A DNA stretch of 64,000 nt from Thysanoteuthis rhombus (Eukaryota; Mollusca; Cephalopoda; Oegopsida; Thysanoteuthidae). The notes beneath the pieces were generated by a model. It saw only the letters and a list, made by a program, of their open reading frames with translations. It did no database searches and was not told the DNA's origin. Each line of letters starts with the position of its first letter. Position 1 is the first letter of the stretch. Made by a program: the position numbers and the translations under genes. This document shows positions 12,280-25,230 of the stretch, one piece after another. Where the stretch lies: assembly GCA_963457665.1 (NCBI GenBank), contig OY735211.1, forward strand, positions 35,719,747-35,783,746. Reading direction: 5' to 3'.

Positions 12280-13207
12280 ATGAGCCACTGATGTTTTATA
12301 ATCATCATCTCTTACCTAAGAACTTAGTTTCAGGTAGGATATTTTGATGAATTTGATATTCAAAAATCTCTTTCTACTACATGCTCTATTCCTTTCTTGT
12401 TTCTACTGCGTTGAAACTTTCATTAGATGACTGCATTCAAATATTCCCTATATACATTGTGCAAAAGTTTTCAGCAGAACCAGGTTTTAGACCGTGTATC
12501 CAATCACTAGTTTTTAAAACAGTGCATGGGGAACATTTGCACACACCTAATAATTCAAATTTGTTTGAAAAACGTTATTTTCTGAGCGGCATGATTATAA
12601 TGGCGTCTAATGTCATCAGACATTGAGTACTGAACATCAAAATCACATCCTAGCCAAGCTCAATTAAAAATTGATCACAATCTGAAGTACTCATTAGTTT
12701 GATAAATAGGTGTACACCAGGGAGCCATTTACGCAACAGATTTTATAAGTTCAAGATTAATTTCTACACAATACGATCATTTGCTCGATTGAGATTAGAG
12801 TTCAACTTTAGCAGAAATTATTTGGTGCTAGTTTTACTAATAAATAATCTAAGATTTAACTCTTGAACCCAAAGTAATCACTCGCTGTCTTGCTTTCGAA
12901 CTGACATTTGATGGCAGTTCATATGGTGAGTGAAAAGGTATCTGATACATTGCAAAAGTTTATTTTGATATGCACATACATCTTCATAAAGACAGAATTT
13001 GGACCAGTGATTTCTGATTTTTTTTGCATAACTTCTCTAGTATTCAATCTCGTTTCAATATTTTTCTTGATTTTTATGATTTTTTTCATCTTTGTCAGAA
13101 TTCTATCAATTTTGAATCTATATAAGGATGTTGATTTGAACTTTTTGAAATGTAACGGATACATTCTGCACTGCTGCCACTCATGCGAATATACCCATTT
13201 CGATTTT
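12280..13207. other. no recognisable feature
   Basis: AT-rich DNA. The open frame at 12908-13306 (+) is hydrophobic by composition and ends in the histidine run encoded by the CAT tract. It is not credible as a gene. Confidence 0.45.
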
Positions 13208-13219
13208 CATCATCATCAA

Positions 13220-13253
<34 letters not shown>

Positions 13254-14432
13254 GGCCTTCCAGCGTCCGTCCAAGATTCACCAAACCTCTCCATCATTAT
13301 TTCTGAACTTCGTCAGACCATCTTATATTTTGTCGGCTACGGTTTTGCATTTAATCTCTTGGGATCCACATTGTAACTCGAGATGTCCTGCCATTATCCA
13401 GCCATTCTCGCATCATGACCAGCCCATTGCCATTTGAGTTTTCCAATGGATTCTATCATATCTCAGACTTCTGTTTTTCCTCTGATATATTGTGATCCGT
13501 CCGTGTTATGTTGAGCGTGTTCTCTCCTGTGCACGTTGCATGGTTCTCAGTTTGAAGGGCAATCTTTTGGTTGGATTCCATGTTTCAGTTCAATAGGTGA
13601 CTATCGGAAGGATGCATTAGTTGTACACCCTTCTATTTAGAGCTTGTGGAATTTTCATGTTCTTGAAAGTTGAGCTTGCTTTACCGAAAGCTTGCCAACA
13701 AGTTCTTTGCTTGATTTCTTCTTCTTTTGAGATTTCCATTTCATGGAGATTCGTTGCCTCAAGTAGATGTAGTGGCCCACTTTCTCCAGTTCTGCGTTTT
13801 CGATTTTGACTGTTGTGCCTTTGTCTTCAACATGTTCGTTGTTGATGGCATTTGTTTTACTACGTTTATGTGCAGACAAACATTTTTGCTTTCTCCATTC
13901 AGTTCGTTAAGCATTATTTGGGGATCAGGAAGGTTCTCAGCTTATCTTAAGCTGCTTAAGTATTTGCCGTCAATTCCAATTCCTTTATTTCCTTAGTCTA
14001 AGTATCGGAAGATCACCTTAAGGCAGGCTGTGACGACAACGGTTGAGCTGGTATAACCTTATTCTACCCCTTTTTCGACCTGAAAGGATTCCGAGTCTTA
14101 ATGTAGCCTCATGAAGGAACTGTTGTGTTGGTAAATATGTTGCAATAATCTGGCATATGTACGAAGTATATAATCTTGGGGATTTCCACTGAGTCGAAGG
14201 CCTTTTTGAAGTCAACAAATGCTAAAGCAAGTGACATTTTGTCTTCTTCTGCTTTCTCTTTTGGTTGATTTATCGAATGGAGACGGTCAGTGGTCAAGTA
14301 GCTTCTTTTGAAGCCAGTTGATTTTCATCCAGCGCTTTGGTGATTCAGTTGGTAGTTACTTTGGTAAAAAGTTTATAGATGCAATTGAGCAGGATTATTG
14401 GCCTGTAGTTGTTAAGTTCTTTCGTGTTCCCC
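13208..14432 (-). mobile_element. RTE-like LINE, RT palm to 3' tail (3' segment of an inverted insertion)
   Basis: Read on the minus strand, the element starts at 14432 with GNTKELNNYRPIILL and then YKLFTKVTTN, the reverse-transcriptase fingers. Next come ALAFVDFKKAFDSVE (palm motif A, aspartate kept), the DGKYLSSLR region, the thumb with LEKV-HYIYL, and the C-terminal region that is clean in the 20205-20625 copy. The element ends in a (CAT)n tract at 13208-13252, which is the (TGA/ATG)n tail on the sense strand. The FADD box that should follow YLSSLR is deleted, and stops and frameshifts are common. The segment immediately 5' of this one in the element lies next door in the opposite orientation (14433-14880). 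Confidence 0.85.
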
Positions 14433-14880
14433 AACAGAACTCTCAAAACAAAACGAAAACAAATAACTAGTGTACTTGTAAACAATGGTGACTTAACAAC
14501 GACGGGTTATTGAACGTGCCTAAGCATTCTACAGAAACTTCTATTCCTCCAAACAAGAAACACAGAAAAATAAGCACAATATTTCACGAGCATAAGCAAC
14601 CAGTTCAAAGATTTCCCAGGAGTTACTTCGTGGGAGTTGAAACAAGTCATCAAACGAACAAAAAATGAAAGGTCCCTGGATCAGATAACATCACCGTCGA
14701 CCTACTCAAAAGGCTGGTAAAGTCATCACTAGGAAACTAGCCATTCTATTCAACTTATGCTTAAAACATAGTAAATTCCCCAAAGATTTGAACACCACAA
14801 TCATAATACCGCAGTTGATTTCGTTTTTAACCCAGAATAAATACAAGAATTTTAGTTAATGATACCTTGCATTAACCTAC
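14433..14880 (+). mobile_element. RTE-like LINE, inverted 5' segment (RT N-terminus)
   Basis: The plus strand encodes the region between endonuclease and reverse transcriptase and the start of RT. An LKTKRKQITSVLVNNGDL-like stretch is followed by EDFPGVTSWELKQVI-R, GPDNIT-like residues, and LFNLCLKHSKFPKDLNT then TIIIP. In the element this directly precedes NTKELNNYRPI, where the minus-strand partner at 14432 begins. The two head-to-head pieces therefore look like one insertion with a 5' inversion. The start at 14433 is set by the switch in strand homology; the far end is approximate. Confidence 0.75.
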
Positions 14881-15980
14881 TGCGTAATCACACTGACACA
14901 GACACAGCTCCAGGTATACCATTAGCAAAGCCCTTAGTTATGGAAATAATTACAAAAAGATGCTTATTCAAATGATTTTATTCTCAAAATCTTCAAATAA
15001 AGAGAATTCTTCTTTGAGATTTAAAATATTGTACGAGGATGGACCAAAGACTCAGTAGCCTTAAACTTATCAGTTGAATTTTGATGTGATGTTTTCACTC
15101 AATAATGTTCAATTCATGTGATTAATATTCACCACAGAACTAAATGCCTTAACAAGAAAGAAGATTATGTTAGATTTTTCTCATATAAATTAATGGTAAT
15201 TGTTTCTCTGTTTTACACTATTTCGGCTAGCAAAATGTTCTTATAGAAATGCTTTACTTCTGCATAGCAGCAGGGACCGAGTTAATAAAATACTAGTGGA
15301 AATTTGGACCTATCTCATACCAAAAATAGCTGTGTATTGTCCACTGTTTGGATCGAAGTTAAAGCCAGGATGTTCATTTCCAAAGCAGGGCGACCATCGC
15401 CATTTTGCAGATTGGTGCAACATGACATTCTATCCCATATCTCCCCATTTAGCTTTATTTCGTGCTACTCTAAGTAAATATCAATACTCGCAGAAAATTC
15501 ATAACCTCAATCAAAGAGGAAATACCCAATTAAAATGGATATTTTCTTAATTTGAAGTTGAACGTCTTATGAAGCTATACCATTCAGTTCCTCTAATTGT
15601 AAAGTATTTGTGCAGTTTGTGTTCTGAACAATCGGTTTCCGGGACACTGTGCACGTGTCTTATTTTGGTTGGTGTCTTGTATTCCATTCACATATGGCAT
15701 TTTTATGATCTTCATGAATCAACTTCAAGATGGATTCAAGATAATCATTTTCATTGGACAGATGACAAACAAGTAAATTAAGAGATTTGATGCAGGAATA
15801 CAAAGCTAGCTGTCAACTCATCTCCATTAGCTGGGGCTTCATTATCGACCGCATTATGAGCGCTCAGTAGATTCAGTGACAAACCCGCAGATGATCATTA
15901 GTTATTAATCTTTCACTAGTATTTCTTTTATCTTGATTTGTGTTTCATTTTTATTGAAACTCTTCATTCTAGAGTCGTTA
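14881..15980. other. no recognisable feature
   Basis: The frame at 15200-15550 (+, 116 codons) is the longest non-repetitive open frame in this part. Its translation matches no family I know, has no start context or domain, and is not bounded by convincing splice sites. Confidence 0.4.
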
Positions 15981-15984
15981 GCAA

Positions 15985-16065
15985 GCAGCATAGATCGGTA
16001 ATAAAGAGAAAGCCTCAGGTGAGAGTCGAACTCCCACACCTTATCATTGGGGGCCAGGTACAGTT
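15985..16065 (-). mobile_element. tRNA-derived SINE head
   Basis: The minus strand shows a perfect B-box-like block, GAGTTCGACTC, inside a short stem (TGGGAGTTCGACTCTCA). The CCCCCAATGATAAGG stretch before it is in place of an anticodon arm. The A-box is poor. A SINE head is likelier than a tRNA gene because no acceptor stem can be closed. Confidence 0.42.
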
Positions 16066-16262
16066 GTGATAAAAAGCAACTGAAATTAAGATGAAAGAAA
16101 TACGAGTCAATAGTGATAACGAATGACAATGATTCATCCAGGAAATTCGAACAACACCATAGATGATCAGTTTGTAATGTCAACATTGACATTTTTAATA
16201 CGATCGGTACTTGGTTTTAAGATACATACGTTTGGAAAGATTGAAACGAGATATATAGAGAG

Positions 16263-16537
16263 ATTTTCTCGGACTGTCGTCCTCATCTTAGTTGTTTCAC
16301 TTTTAAACACAACGTTTCGGCTGCTGTACCCTTTTTTCTGGTGGGTGTCGTAAATGGCCTCGGGAAAGCCTCCAACCCAGTTGTAGGCAGCAGAATGAGG
16401 ACATTTCTCCCCCCACCCCTGCTTCGAAGGCCATCCCAACGGCTCAACAGTCTAATTCCCAATCTGTAGGGTACAACAACCGAAACACTGTTAAAAAAAA
16501 ACGAACAGCTAAGATGAGGACAGCAGGCCGAAAAATC
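16263..16537. repeat. inverted repeat, about 70-bp arms around 136 bp
   Basis: The left arm at 16263-16331, reverse-complemented, aligns with the right arm at 16468-16537. Shared blocks are GGGTACA-CA-CCGAAAC, then AAC-A-CTAAGATGAGGAC, then CCGA-AAAAT. The arms are about three quarters identical. The CCGAAAC and GATGAGGAC blocks resemble the end sequences of Penelope-like elements that carry hammerhead motifs, but the core CUGAUGA is not intact. No coding sequence lies between the arms. Confidence 0.6.
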
Positions 16538-16549
16538 CATATACATAGA

Positions 16550-17535
16550 TGACCTCTCATTCCAGAAAATCAGACTTACAGTAATAATCTTTAAAATGGC
16601 CGTCATCTGCGTTTTTATTGCTCGTTGTTGCTGTCAACTGCGCCCGGTTGACTGCCAGTTGTCAATCAAGTGCATGGGTCCTTTTCTTCTGCAATACTTT
16701 CCCTGGTTGGTATGCGAAAGAAAAGGGCCTATCCCCGACTCTGAAAGCTCTGACAGTCAAGAGAGTCCAGTGGAAACATTGTGAAAGGAAGGTGCTCGAC
16801 AGTTGACAGCGACGACAGTAATGGCTATGATAACGATGATGACAATCACCTCGAATATCTATCAATTTTTTGTTCTTCCATTTTTTCTCATTTTTTATCT
16901 TTCCTTTCTTTCCTCTGTTATAGCGTTCTTCTTTTCCTATTTAAAATCTGATGTATTTTCCCTTCTTTATTTGAAACCACCAACCAAACTGTTAAACATG
17001 GTTCAATCGAGTTTTTTTCAGTTTTTGAGTGATTCCAGCTTGCTGGCTATGTATCACACGTACAGGCCGTAGCATTGGAGCTAGAGGGATTAAAGTTTAA
17101 ACATCTGCTCCTTATGATGTTTAGAAAAAATATTGTTTTTTTAATACTCACACAAAAAAGTTTTGGGAGGGTCAGTTTATAATGTAAAGTAATGCTAAAT
17201 CGATCTCTTAGTTTACGTCCTGACACATTCATGCTTGTTTTTTGTTTCGTTTTTGTTTTTTGAAAATAGGGATTTTTTTCAATGATGCAACAAAAGACAA
17301 GATTTTCAACTGATCATTCTTTCTGCCAAAGACGTTGTCCACGTGACAGTCTCTATTAAGTGGTTGTTTCTCTGTTACTTTGGTTTTAATCATGTTTTTT
17401 CTCTCTTTAACGCTCTTCCTGATGGAGATCGGCTCAATTTCCTTAATTGAACTTTTATCTGATTTTCTTTGGAAAAATACATTCTATACGGGTTCTCATT
17501 GACGGGAATGTTTTTTGATTGCATTTACCAAGCAT
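16550..17535. other. no recognisable feature
   Basis: 16590-16830 is somewhat GC-richer and may be a decayed repeat. The rest is T-rich DNA. No recognisable exon or transposon domain. Confidence 0.4.
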
Positions 17536-17539
17536 TGCG

Positions 17540-17570
17540 TTTGATTCCTCTCTCTCTCTCTCTATGTATT

Positions 17571-17628
<58 letters not shown>

Positions 17629-17775
17629 CAGTTCTCTCTCTTGAAGAAAGTCCTTTTCTCGTTTCTTCCTTTCAATGTTCCTTCCTCTTTTCCCCTCTCT
17701 ATTTTTCTCTCGATCTCTTTCTTTTTTATTCCTCTATTTCTCTCTCTCTCTCCCTCCCGCTCTCTCTCTCTTTTC
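17540..17775. repeat. impure (TC)n / C-run region
   Basis: CT tract, C10 run at about 17571-17580, a longer CT tract to about 17622, then imperfect CT and TTTCTC sequence. The serine-leucine frames across it are artefacts. Confidence 0.93.
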
Positions 17776-17779
17776 CACA

Positions 17780-18590
17780 CAGCTTTATAATCACAAAAAG
17801 CTATTTTTTCTTATCAGCACTCATCGTTTCACTAGAAGAAAATGTTTCTAACGGCTCGACTTTTCCCTTTTGTTTCAATGTTAAACTTAATTCCGGTTTA
17901 TATTTTAAATGAAATCTGTTTCTTGTGACTGTTGACAGGTTACATTCACAGACCATGTTCCCAGATATTGAATAGATTATTCTATACACCCAAAGAATTG
18001 CACTTCTTTGCAAAACAATGGGGAGTAAAAATCTTTTAAATGGCTATTAAAGCTGAAAGACAACTAACATTATTTCCTCTAAGATATTGATTAAAACCGT
18101 TTGGAATTGAATTCCACTTAATTGGATTCTGGGATTTTTATCCTCTGCAAGTCAACTCATTAACTGCAGAAGGTAGTAATTGTGATAGCTATTCATTGCA
18201 AGCCCTTGTCCATTGCAAGATAACTTCTTTTAAACTATCCATAGCAAGTAATCCATTGCATGGTAACAGCTTTGACTCACAGATAGAACTGAGTTGCCAT
18301 CAATCACATTAAAAAGGAAATTTTGCTGAGTCAGCTATAGAAATGCAAAGACGAAAATTTCCGCCATCCGCCGTTGATAGCTTGATAGTTACTAAGACGA
18401 TGATAATGAAATGAAAATGGTTCGCATAAATGTATGTGTGTGTGTGTGTCAGTGTGTGTGTGTGTCCAAATCTAGTATAACACAAGTGGTGTGACAACGC
18501 ACATTCAGGCTTTATACTCGATCAAAATCGAGCTCATAACGTTCATACAAATATGATGAGTTAAAGTCTAAAAGTGTTAAAGTAATTGTT
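17780..18590. other. no recognisable feature apart from a (TG)n run
   Basis: A (TG)n tract interrupted by CAG lies at about 18433-18465. 18185-18265 repeats the phrase CATTGCAAG several times imperfectly. No coding sequence recognised. Confidence 0.45.
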
Positions 18591-18595
18591 GTGCA

Positions 18596-18780
18596 TTTGC
18601 CTGATGGCTCAGAGAGTTGCACATTTGCCACTGGCGCTAATGGTCGGTGTTCGAGACCAGGTAAAAGCCAGAATGTTGTGGAAAAGTTGACAATATCGAA
18701 TAGGAATTTTTTTTTTATTGGGGAGATATACTAAGTAGTTTCAAGCCTTTTTCTTTTTCCATATTGTCAACTTTTCTGTC
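18596..18780 (+). mobile_element. tRNA-derived SINE with 3' inverted repeat
   Basis: The A-box TGGCTCAGAGAGTTG and B-box GGTGTTCGAGACC are correctly spaced in a tRNA-like head (about 18600-18661). The body contains GTAAAAGCCAGAAT, shared with the SINE at 19735. GAAAAGTTGACAATAT at 18681-18696 is repeated perfectly inverted at 18761-18776. The element runs almost directly into the (AT)n tract at 18801, which is probably its expanded tail. Confidence 0.68.
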
Positions 18781-18797
18781 GGGTGTACATCCTTTCT

Positions 18798-19388
<591 letters not shown>

Positions 19389-19452
<64 letters not shown>
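19389..19452. repeat. (AT)n-(TG)n compound microsatellite
   Basis: About 19 TA units followed by about 12 TG units. Confidence 0.96.
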
Positions 19453-19734
19453 AGCCTTTTCAATGAGCGTTTTCAAATACCACATTCTGATTCCATATAG
19501 AGTCGATGAGTGACATGTTGATCCTAGGCAGAGCACACGGATACTCTGATCCTAGACTGGAGTGCGGATCCATATATGAATAATCCTTGCATTTTTCCGG
19601 ATACTAAGCTTGTATAAAATAATCATTACACTTTATATCTTGCTTGCATGATTATTACGAAACAAATGCACAAGCTGACCGAGCCTGGAAGAAGAACTAA
19701 GAAGTCATCTTTGACTATAGAGTAAACATAATGA

Positions 19735-19835
19735 CTGGCTTGATGCGTAAGATAGTGGCGTATTCCTTCTGGGGTGTCAGTGGTTAGTTTTCAAGCCTAG
19801 GTAAAAGCCAATATTTCGAGACAGGTGGGCCAGAT
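19735..19835 (+). mobile_element. tRNA-derived SINE
   Basis: A tRNA-like head, TGGCTTGATGCGTAAGATAG, is followed by a decayed B-box region, GTTTTCAAGCCTAGG. The phrase CTAGGTAAAAGCCAATATTTCGAG is shared with the SINEs at 18596 and 56925. Confidence 0.5.
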
Positions 19836-20204
19836 TGCCCGAACACGTCCCTCTTCTACTAAAATGCGGTAATAACGATACGTTTTCTCTGAAATAATAA
19901 ACTAAAACGTACATGTTATCCTCAGATTTTTCATGGCTATGGTTTCATCTGTTACCTGGCATTCTAAGATGGAGCATTGTCATTATTTCATAAATTATTC
20001 GGGCCAGTATTCACATAATTTATTTTCCATCGCAACGTTTCAACTAATGTGCTATTCAGCCTTCCACAGGTCTACGTTACGTCTGAAAATCCTTAAATGA
20101 TGTCTTGTATAAGTTTGATGCAAAAGCACTCCTAAACAAAATCTGTTAATCGTATAAACTCATACAGTATTTTTCAGTCATCAATTATATTCCCTGGCTT
20201 TCTA
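19836..20204. other. no recognisable feature
   Basis: AT-rich DNA before the RTE tail. Nothing recognised. Confidence 0.45.
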
Positions 20205-20625
20205 CCACCACCATCATCATCATCATCATCATCATCATTCTTTTAGCGTCCGTCGTTGGACATAGACCTTCCCCAGGATTTGCCACACTTCCCTATCATG
20301 GGCGTCACGGAGCCAGTATTTCCTGAACTTGTCTAGTTCGTCTCTCCATCTAACACTTTGCCGGCCTCGGTTGCGTATGTGGTCTCGGGGGATCCATGTT
20401 GTGAGTCGCGATGTCCATCGATTGTCTGCCATTCTTGCAACATGGCCAACCCACCGCCATTTGAGATTTTTAATGGATTCTATGATGTCCCTAAGTCTTG
20501 TCTTTTCTCGGATGTACTGTGCTGTCTTGTGGTCTCTCCAAGTGAGGCCCAGCATTATTCTTTCATGTGCCCGTTGCATGGTTCTCAATTTTCGGGTCTA
20601 TCTCTTGTCTGTTAAATAGCATTTT
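20205..20625 (-). mobile_element. RTE-like LINE, 5'-truncated 3' end
   Basis: This is one of the best preserved copies of the C-terminus of the family's reverse-transcriptase protein. The minus-strand frame at 20588-20235 is open for 117 codons: QRAHERIMLGLTWRDHK, ESIKNLKWRWVGHVARM, DNRWTSRLTTW, RGRQSVRWRDELD, KYWLRDAHDREVW, ending VYVQRRTLKE. The frame shifts just upstream (TKRQ block) and homology stops near 20625, so the insertion is 5'-truncated. It ends in (CAT)n at 20209-20237, the sense-strand (ATG)n tail. No endonuclease or catalytic RT domain is present. Confidence 0.88.
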
Positions 20626-20629
20626 TCGT

Positions 20630-21900
20630 TATGAGACAAAGATTCTGGTTTTGATTTGCACGAACTTACTAAGAACACTGACCACATAAGTGATGCTGCA
20701 TGGAGCAAAACGAGTATTCTGAAGGCGAATGATATGGATAATATGCTGTATGTAGAAGAACTTCCTATCCTATCACCATGATCTTTTGTTCTGTCTCATT
20801 CGTCATTAATAGCCTTCCCATCGCCAGTGACTACCTCATAAAAAAATGACATTCTTCTTAGTCGAACAAAAACAGTAAGTAATGTTCGTTTCCGTAAGTA
20901 AACAGGTATGTGCCACCTCTGTCATCTTATGTATTTACCTGTGTTTTTTCAATCTATAATTTTGACTTGATTTCAGAAAGAAGAATGATCTGTACCTTTT
21001 AACCCTATATATGGTTTGCAATGCCTGACTTTATCTTTTAACCTGATAAAAAATCAACAATAATGAAAGTACTTGTCTGAATAATTCATGGAATAACGAT
21101 ATTGGCAGTGAAACTCTCAACGGCTGAGCTTATGAATCCTTCGTGTCATGTAATTGAATTGCACTTACGTTCCTCCTACCAGAAGGTAATTCTAAAATGG
21201 CTTGCTGGAAATGTAATATAGAGTGACTGCAAAACAAATCCAATACATTTCGAAGAGTTCATTCTAACAACCTTACCTAGCTTCAAAGGTGACGGACTTT
21301 TGGCCAAATATTGAATAAATACTAAAATCAAAAATTTTTTGAACAAGATTAAACATTGTACAAGTTATGTACAAAATTCAGAAATATTTAGTCCAAATTC
21401 TGTCAATTTTGAAGCTCATATTAAAACAAACTTTCTGAAATGTATCGTATAGTTTTTGTACTCACTATACTTAGAAACATTTTGAAATATTTTTCTCCCC
21501 AAAACATTGTACTAATCCTGCTATGCTATTTTTAGTAAAGATCAAATACTTAGCCGTCTGAAAAATGCTTGTCTTGCCCAAGAATTTCAGTAGGATGCTT
21601 TCTCCTCATGTGCTTCTACACTCGACACATGTTCTCCAAGTTTAATGTGGCAGTCGTTTTGCTTATTAAGCGAAATTCTAGACAGTTGTCTGTATCGAAA
21701 ATGGACGCTAATTAATCTGTCTCCGTTCACTGCGCTCATACATAGGTCTTAGAATTTTAGTACCACTAGAAACTATCTTATTCATCACCAATCTACAAAT
21801 TACAAAATACAAAATACTAGGTGAGAAGTCACCATCTGTGAAAATTTTTCCAAGTGGTAATTTAAGAGGAGTTCAGCACTAACATAACATGATTATGGTC
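20630..21900. other. no recognisable feature
   Basis: AT-rich DNA without repeats or coding signal that I can support. Confidence 0.45.
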
Positions 21901-21902
21901 TT

Positions 21903-23500
<1,598 letters not shown>

Positions 23501-23504
23501 TCCC

Positions 23505-23775
23505 CTATTACGACCAAATAGCGTTGTGGCACACCGGCTCCTGTACGATCGCCGACGTTAAGTAACGTCGATCCTGGTCAGAACTCGTGGGTGACTGTCT
23601 GGGAATGTGTCGTAAGCAGCTGGGGGTCATGTAGAGGGTCTCCCGTGGCGAAATCGTTCATCCTTCAAATGAGGAGACTGATCTCTACACTACACACGAT
23701 AACATAAGCTAAGGGCCCTTCTCCCCATCCCTACACTCACCTGAACCCTTTGAGTGACAAGAAATGATGATGATT
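23505..23775 (+). mobile_element. 5S-rRNA-headed SINE-like unit (or 5S pseudogene)
   Basis: 23508-23620 aligns over its whole length with metazoan 5S rRNA. Matches include TACGACCA near the start, CACCGG then CGATCGCCGA, GTTAAGTAACGTCGA, CCTGGTCAGAACTCG, GGGTGACTGTCTGGGAA, and a GTAAGCAGC end. The internal promoter boxes are recognisable but altered, and the terminal stem cannot be closed well. About 150 bases of non-5S sequence follow, ending in ATGATGATGATTG. A 5S head, a body and a (TGA)n-like tail match 5S-derived (SINE3-type) retroposons; a plain 5S pseudogene next to unrelated DNA is the alternative. Confidence 0.68.
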
Positions 23776-24825
23776 GAATAATGCGGTTCGGGACTAATAT
23801 CTTCCAATATCAATAAATACTGTTTTGTTATATTTCAGTTAGTTTTTATCAATTAATAAAAGCAATAAGAAAATTAGGAAAAGACTAACTTGATGAGAAA
23901 ACACACAGAAAGATCGTTTCATATATATATATATATATATGTATATAATTTGAAAATAACGTATGTCTAGAGGATGCGTCACATATAGATGAACTTCTCA
24001 TCCTGTCAGCATGATTGTTTGCTACGTCGCATCTGCAAAACGAGGCTGGACGTTAGATCGCAGCTAAATCACCGGTCGACTCTCTTGCTCAATGAAAGAT
24101 GGGGGGGGGGGGGTGCTGTAATAGCAATAATTATGTTGCGCGGTGAGCACTGGACGGAAGGACCCAGCTTTTTATCCCTCGCTGTTTTCCCTAAACGCAA
24201 ATGTTTCTCTCCCTTGACACCATGTGCTGTTCGTGGCAACCGGAGCGCGTCAACATAAACGCCTGGAACAAAACTGAAACAACAGCATCAATTGCCAATG
24301 CATATGACGTAAATATATCTCCTCACTTATCATTCAAATTTAATGACAAACGTTTTTAGAGGGCAACGATCTTACCAGATGTGATATATTCTTTGTCGAA
24401 AAATCATCTCTTTACACTTCTGTTCGATTGGAGGCCACAGTATTAAAATGGTTGGTAGTTTTCATGATTCAATTCAACGTTGTGAGTGACACATCGTGGA
24501 AGACGGGTGTTACACTTCAAGTAACCAAAAGTTATTTGTTACAGTATCTATCACATATAACCACGTTCACGGGAAAAAGTTACGTCCAGTCCACGCCGAG
24601 AACGATTCATTGCAACTTTCGCCACATTATTACACTTGGCAACTAATGGAACAAAAAGTTGCATATATAACACGGATTCAATTATAAGATAAAATGTAAT
24701 GGGAGAGGAATTGCCGATAAGGTAATTATTCATATGATATAGAATCTGCATGTAAAGATAATGGATCTTGTAAGCACGAGAAAAGGAGAAAAACCATTTG
24801 TATGCGGTCAACACGATACTGTCTG
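23776..24825. other. no recognisable gene; small (AT)n and G-run
   Basis: A short (AT)n lies at 23922-23941 and a G12 run at about 24101-24112. 24040-24260 is GC-richer with an open frame that matches nothing I know. Confidence 0.42.
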
Positions 24826-25230
24826 GTGACCGGTACTACTGTCTTGCTTTTGCCTTCGGTTGCCAACAAACAAAAGTAGCTTGGCGACTATCCCCATCTC
24901 TCTGAATGGATCAGCCGAATAAGTCGAGTTATAACGTGGGCTATAAATCAACGGCGAGGGAGAGATTCTTTTCCAAATCCTTACGAAGCGGACACAGTTC
25001 ACGTTGTGTGTGAACTGGCAAATTCAATCGATCGGGTGTAAACTGATGAGAACTGACGTTGTGTCGTACTTTTTGTGAAAACGCGCCTAGAAACGTGTTG
25101 AACTGTTAGCATTCTATCTTACTTCGGACTTGTTAAATCCCGACCAATATTAAACCCTGTATACTGTGGCAGTAGTATACAACTATAACCGAGGACCCGT
25201 CCACCACAGAGCACCGCTGCATTATATTAA
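24826..25230 (+). other. unassigned block with TATA-like motif
   Basis: A GC-richer 400-base block contains GGCTATAAATCAACGG at about 24938-24953, then moderately GC-rich DNA to about 25230. It could be a solo LTR or a promoter-like region. No polyadenylation signal, primer-binding site or duplicated copy was found, so this remains a suggestion. Confidence 0.2.

Noticed and set aside
13183-13437. Poly-histidine or poly-serine protein
   Set aside because: The runs are frames through the (CAT)n tail of an RTE element on the opposite strand.
15200-15550. 116-codon open frame (+)
   Set aside because: No domain, no recognised homologue, no splice context; frames of this length arise by chance in 64 kb.
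16263-16537. Confident hammerhead ribozyme
   Set aside because: GATGAGGAC and CCGAAA blocks are present, but the invariant CU of the core is AA, so cleavage would not be expected.
17469-17912. 147-codon leucine/serine-rich protein
   Set aside because: Frame through a CT microsatellite; no sequence outside the low-complexity part resembles a protein.
18596-18661. Functional tRNA gene
   Set aside because: A- and B-boxes are present but the acceptor and anticodon stems do not pair; the sequence continues into a SINE body.
23508-23620. Functional 5S rRNA gene
   Set aside because: Many substitutions in the helices and the internal promoter, no T-run terminator directly after it, and extra retroposon-like sequence follows.
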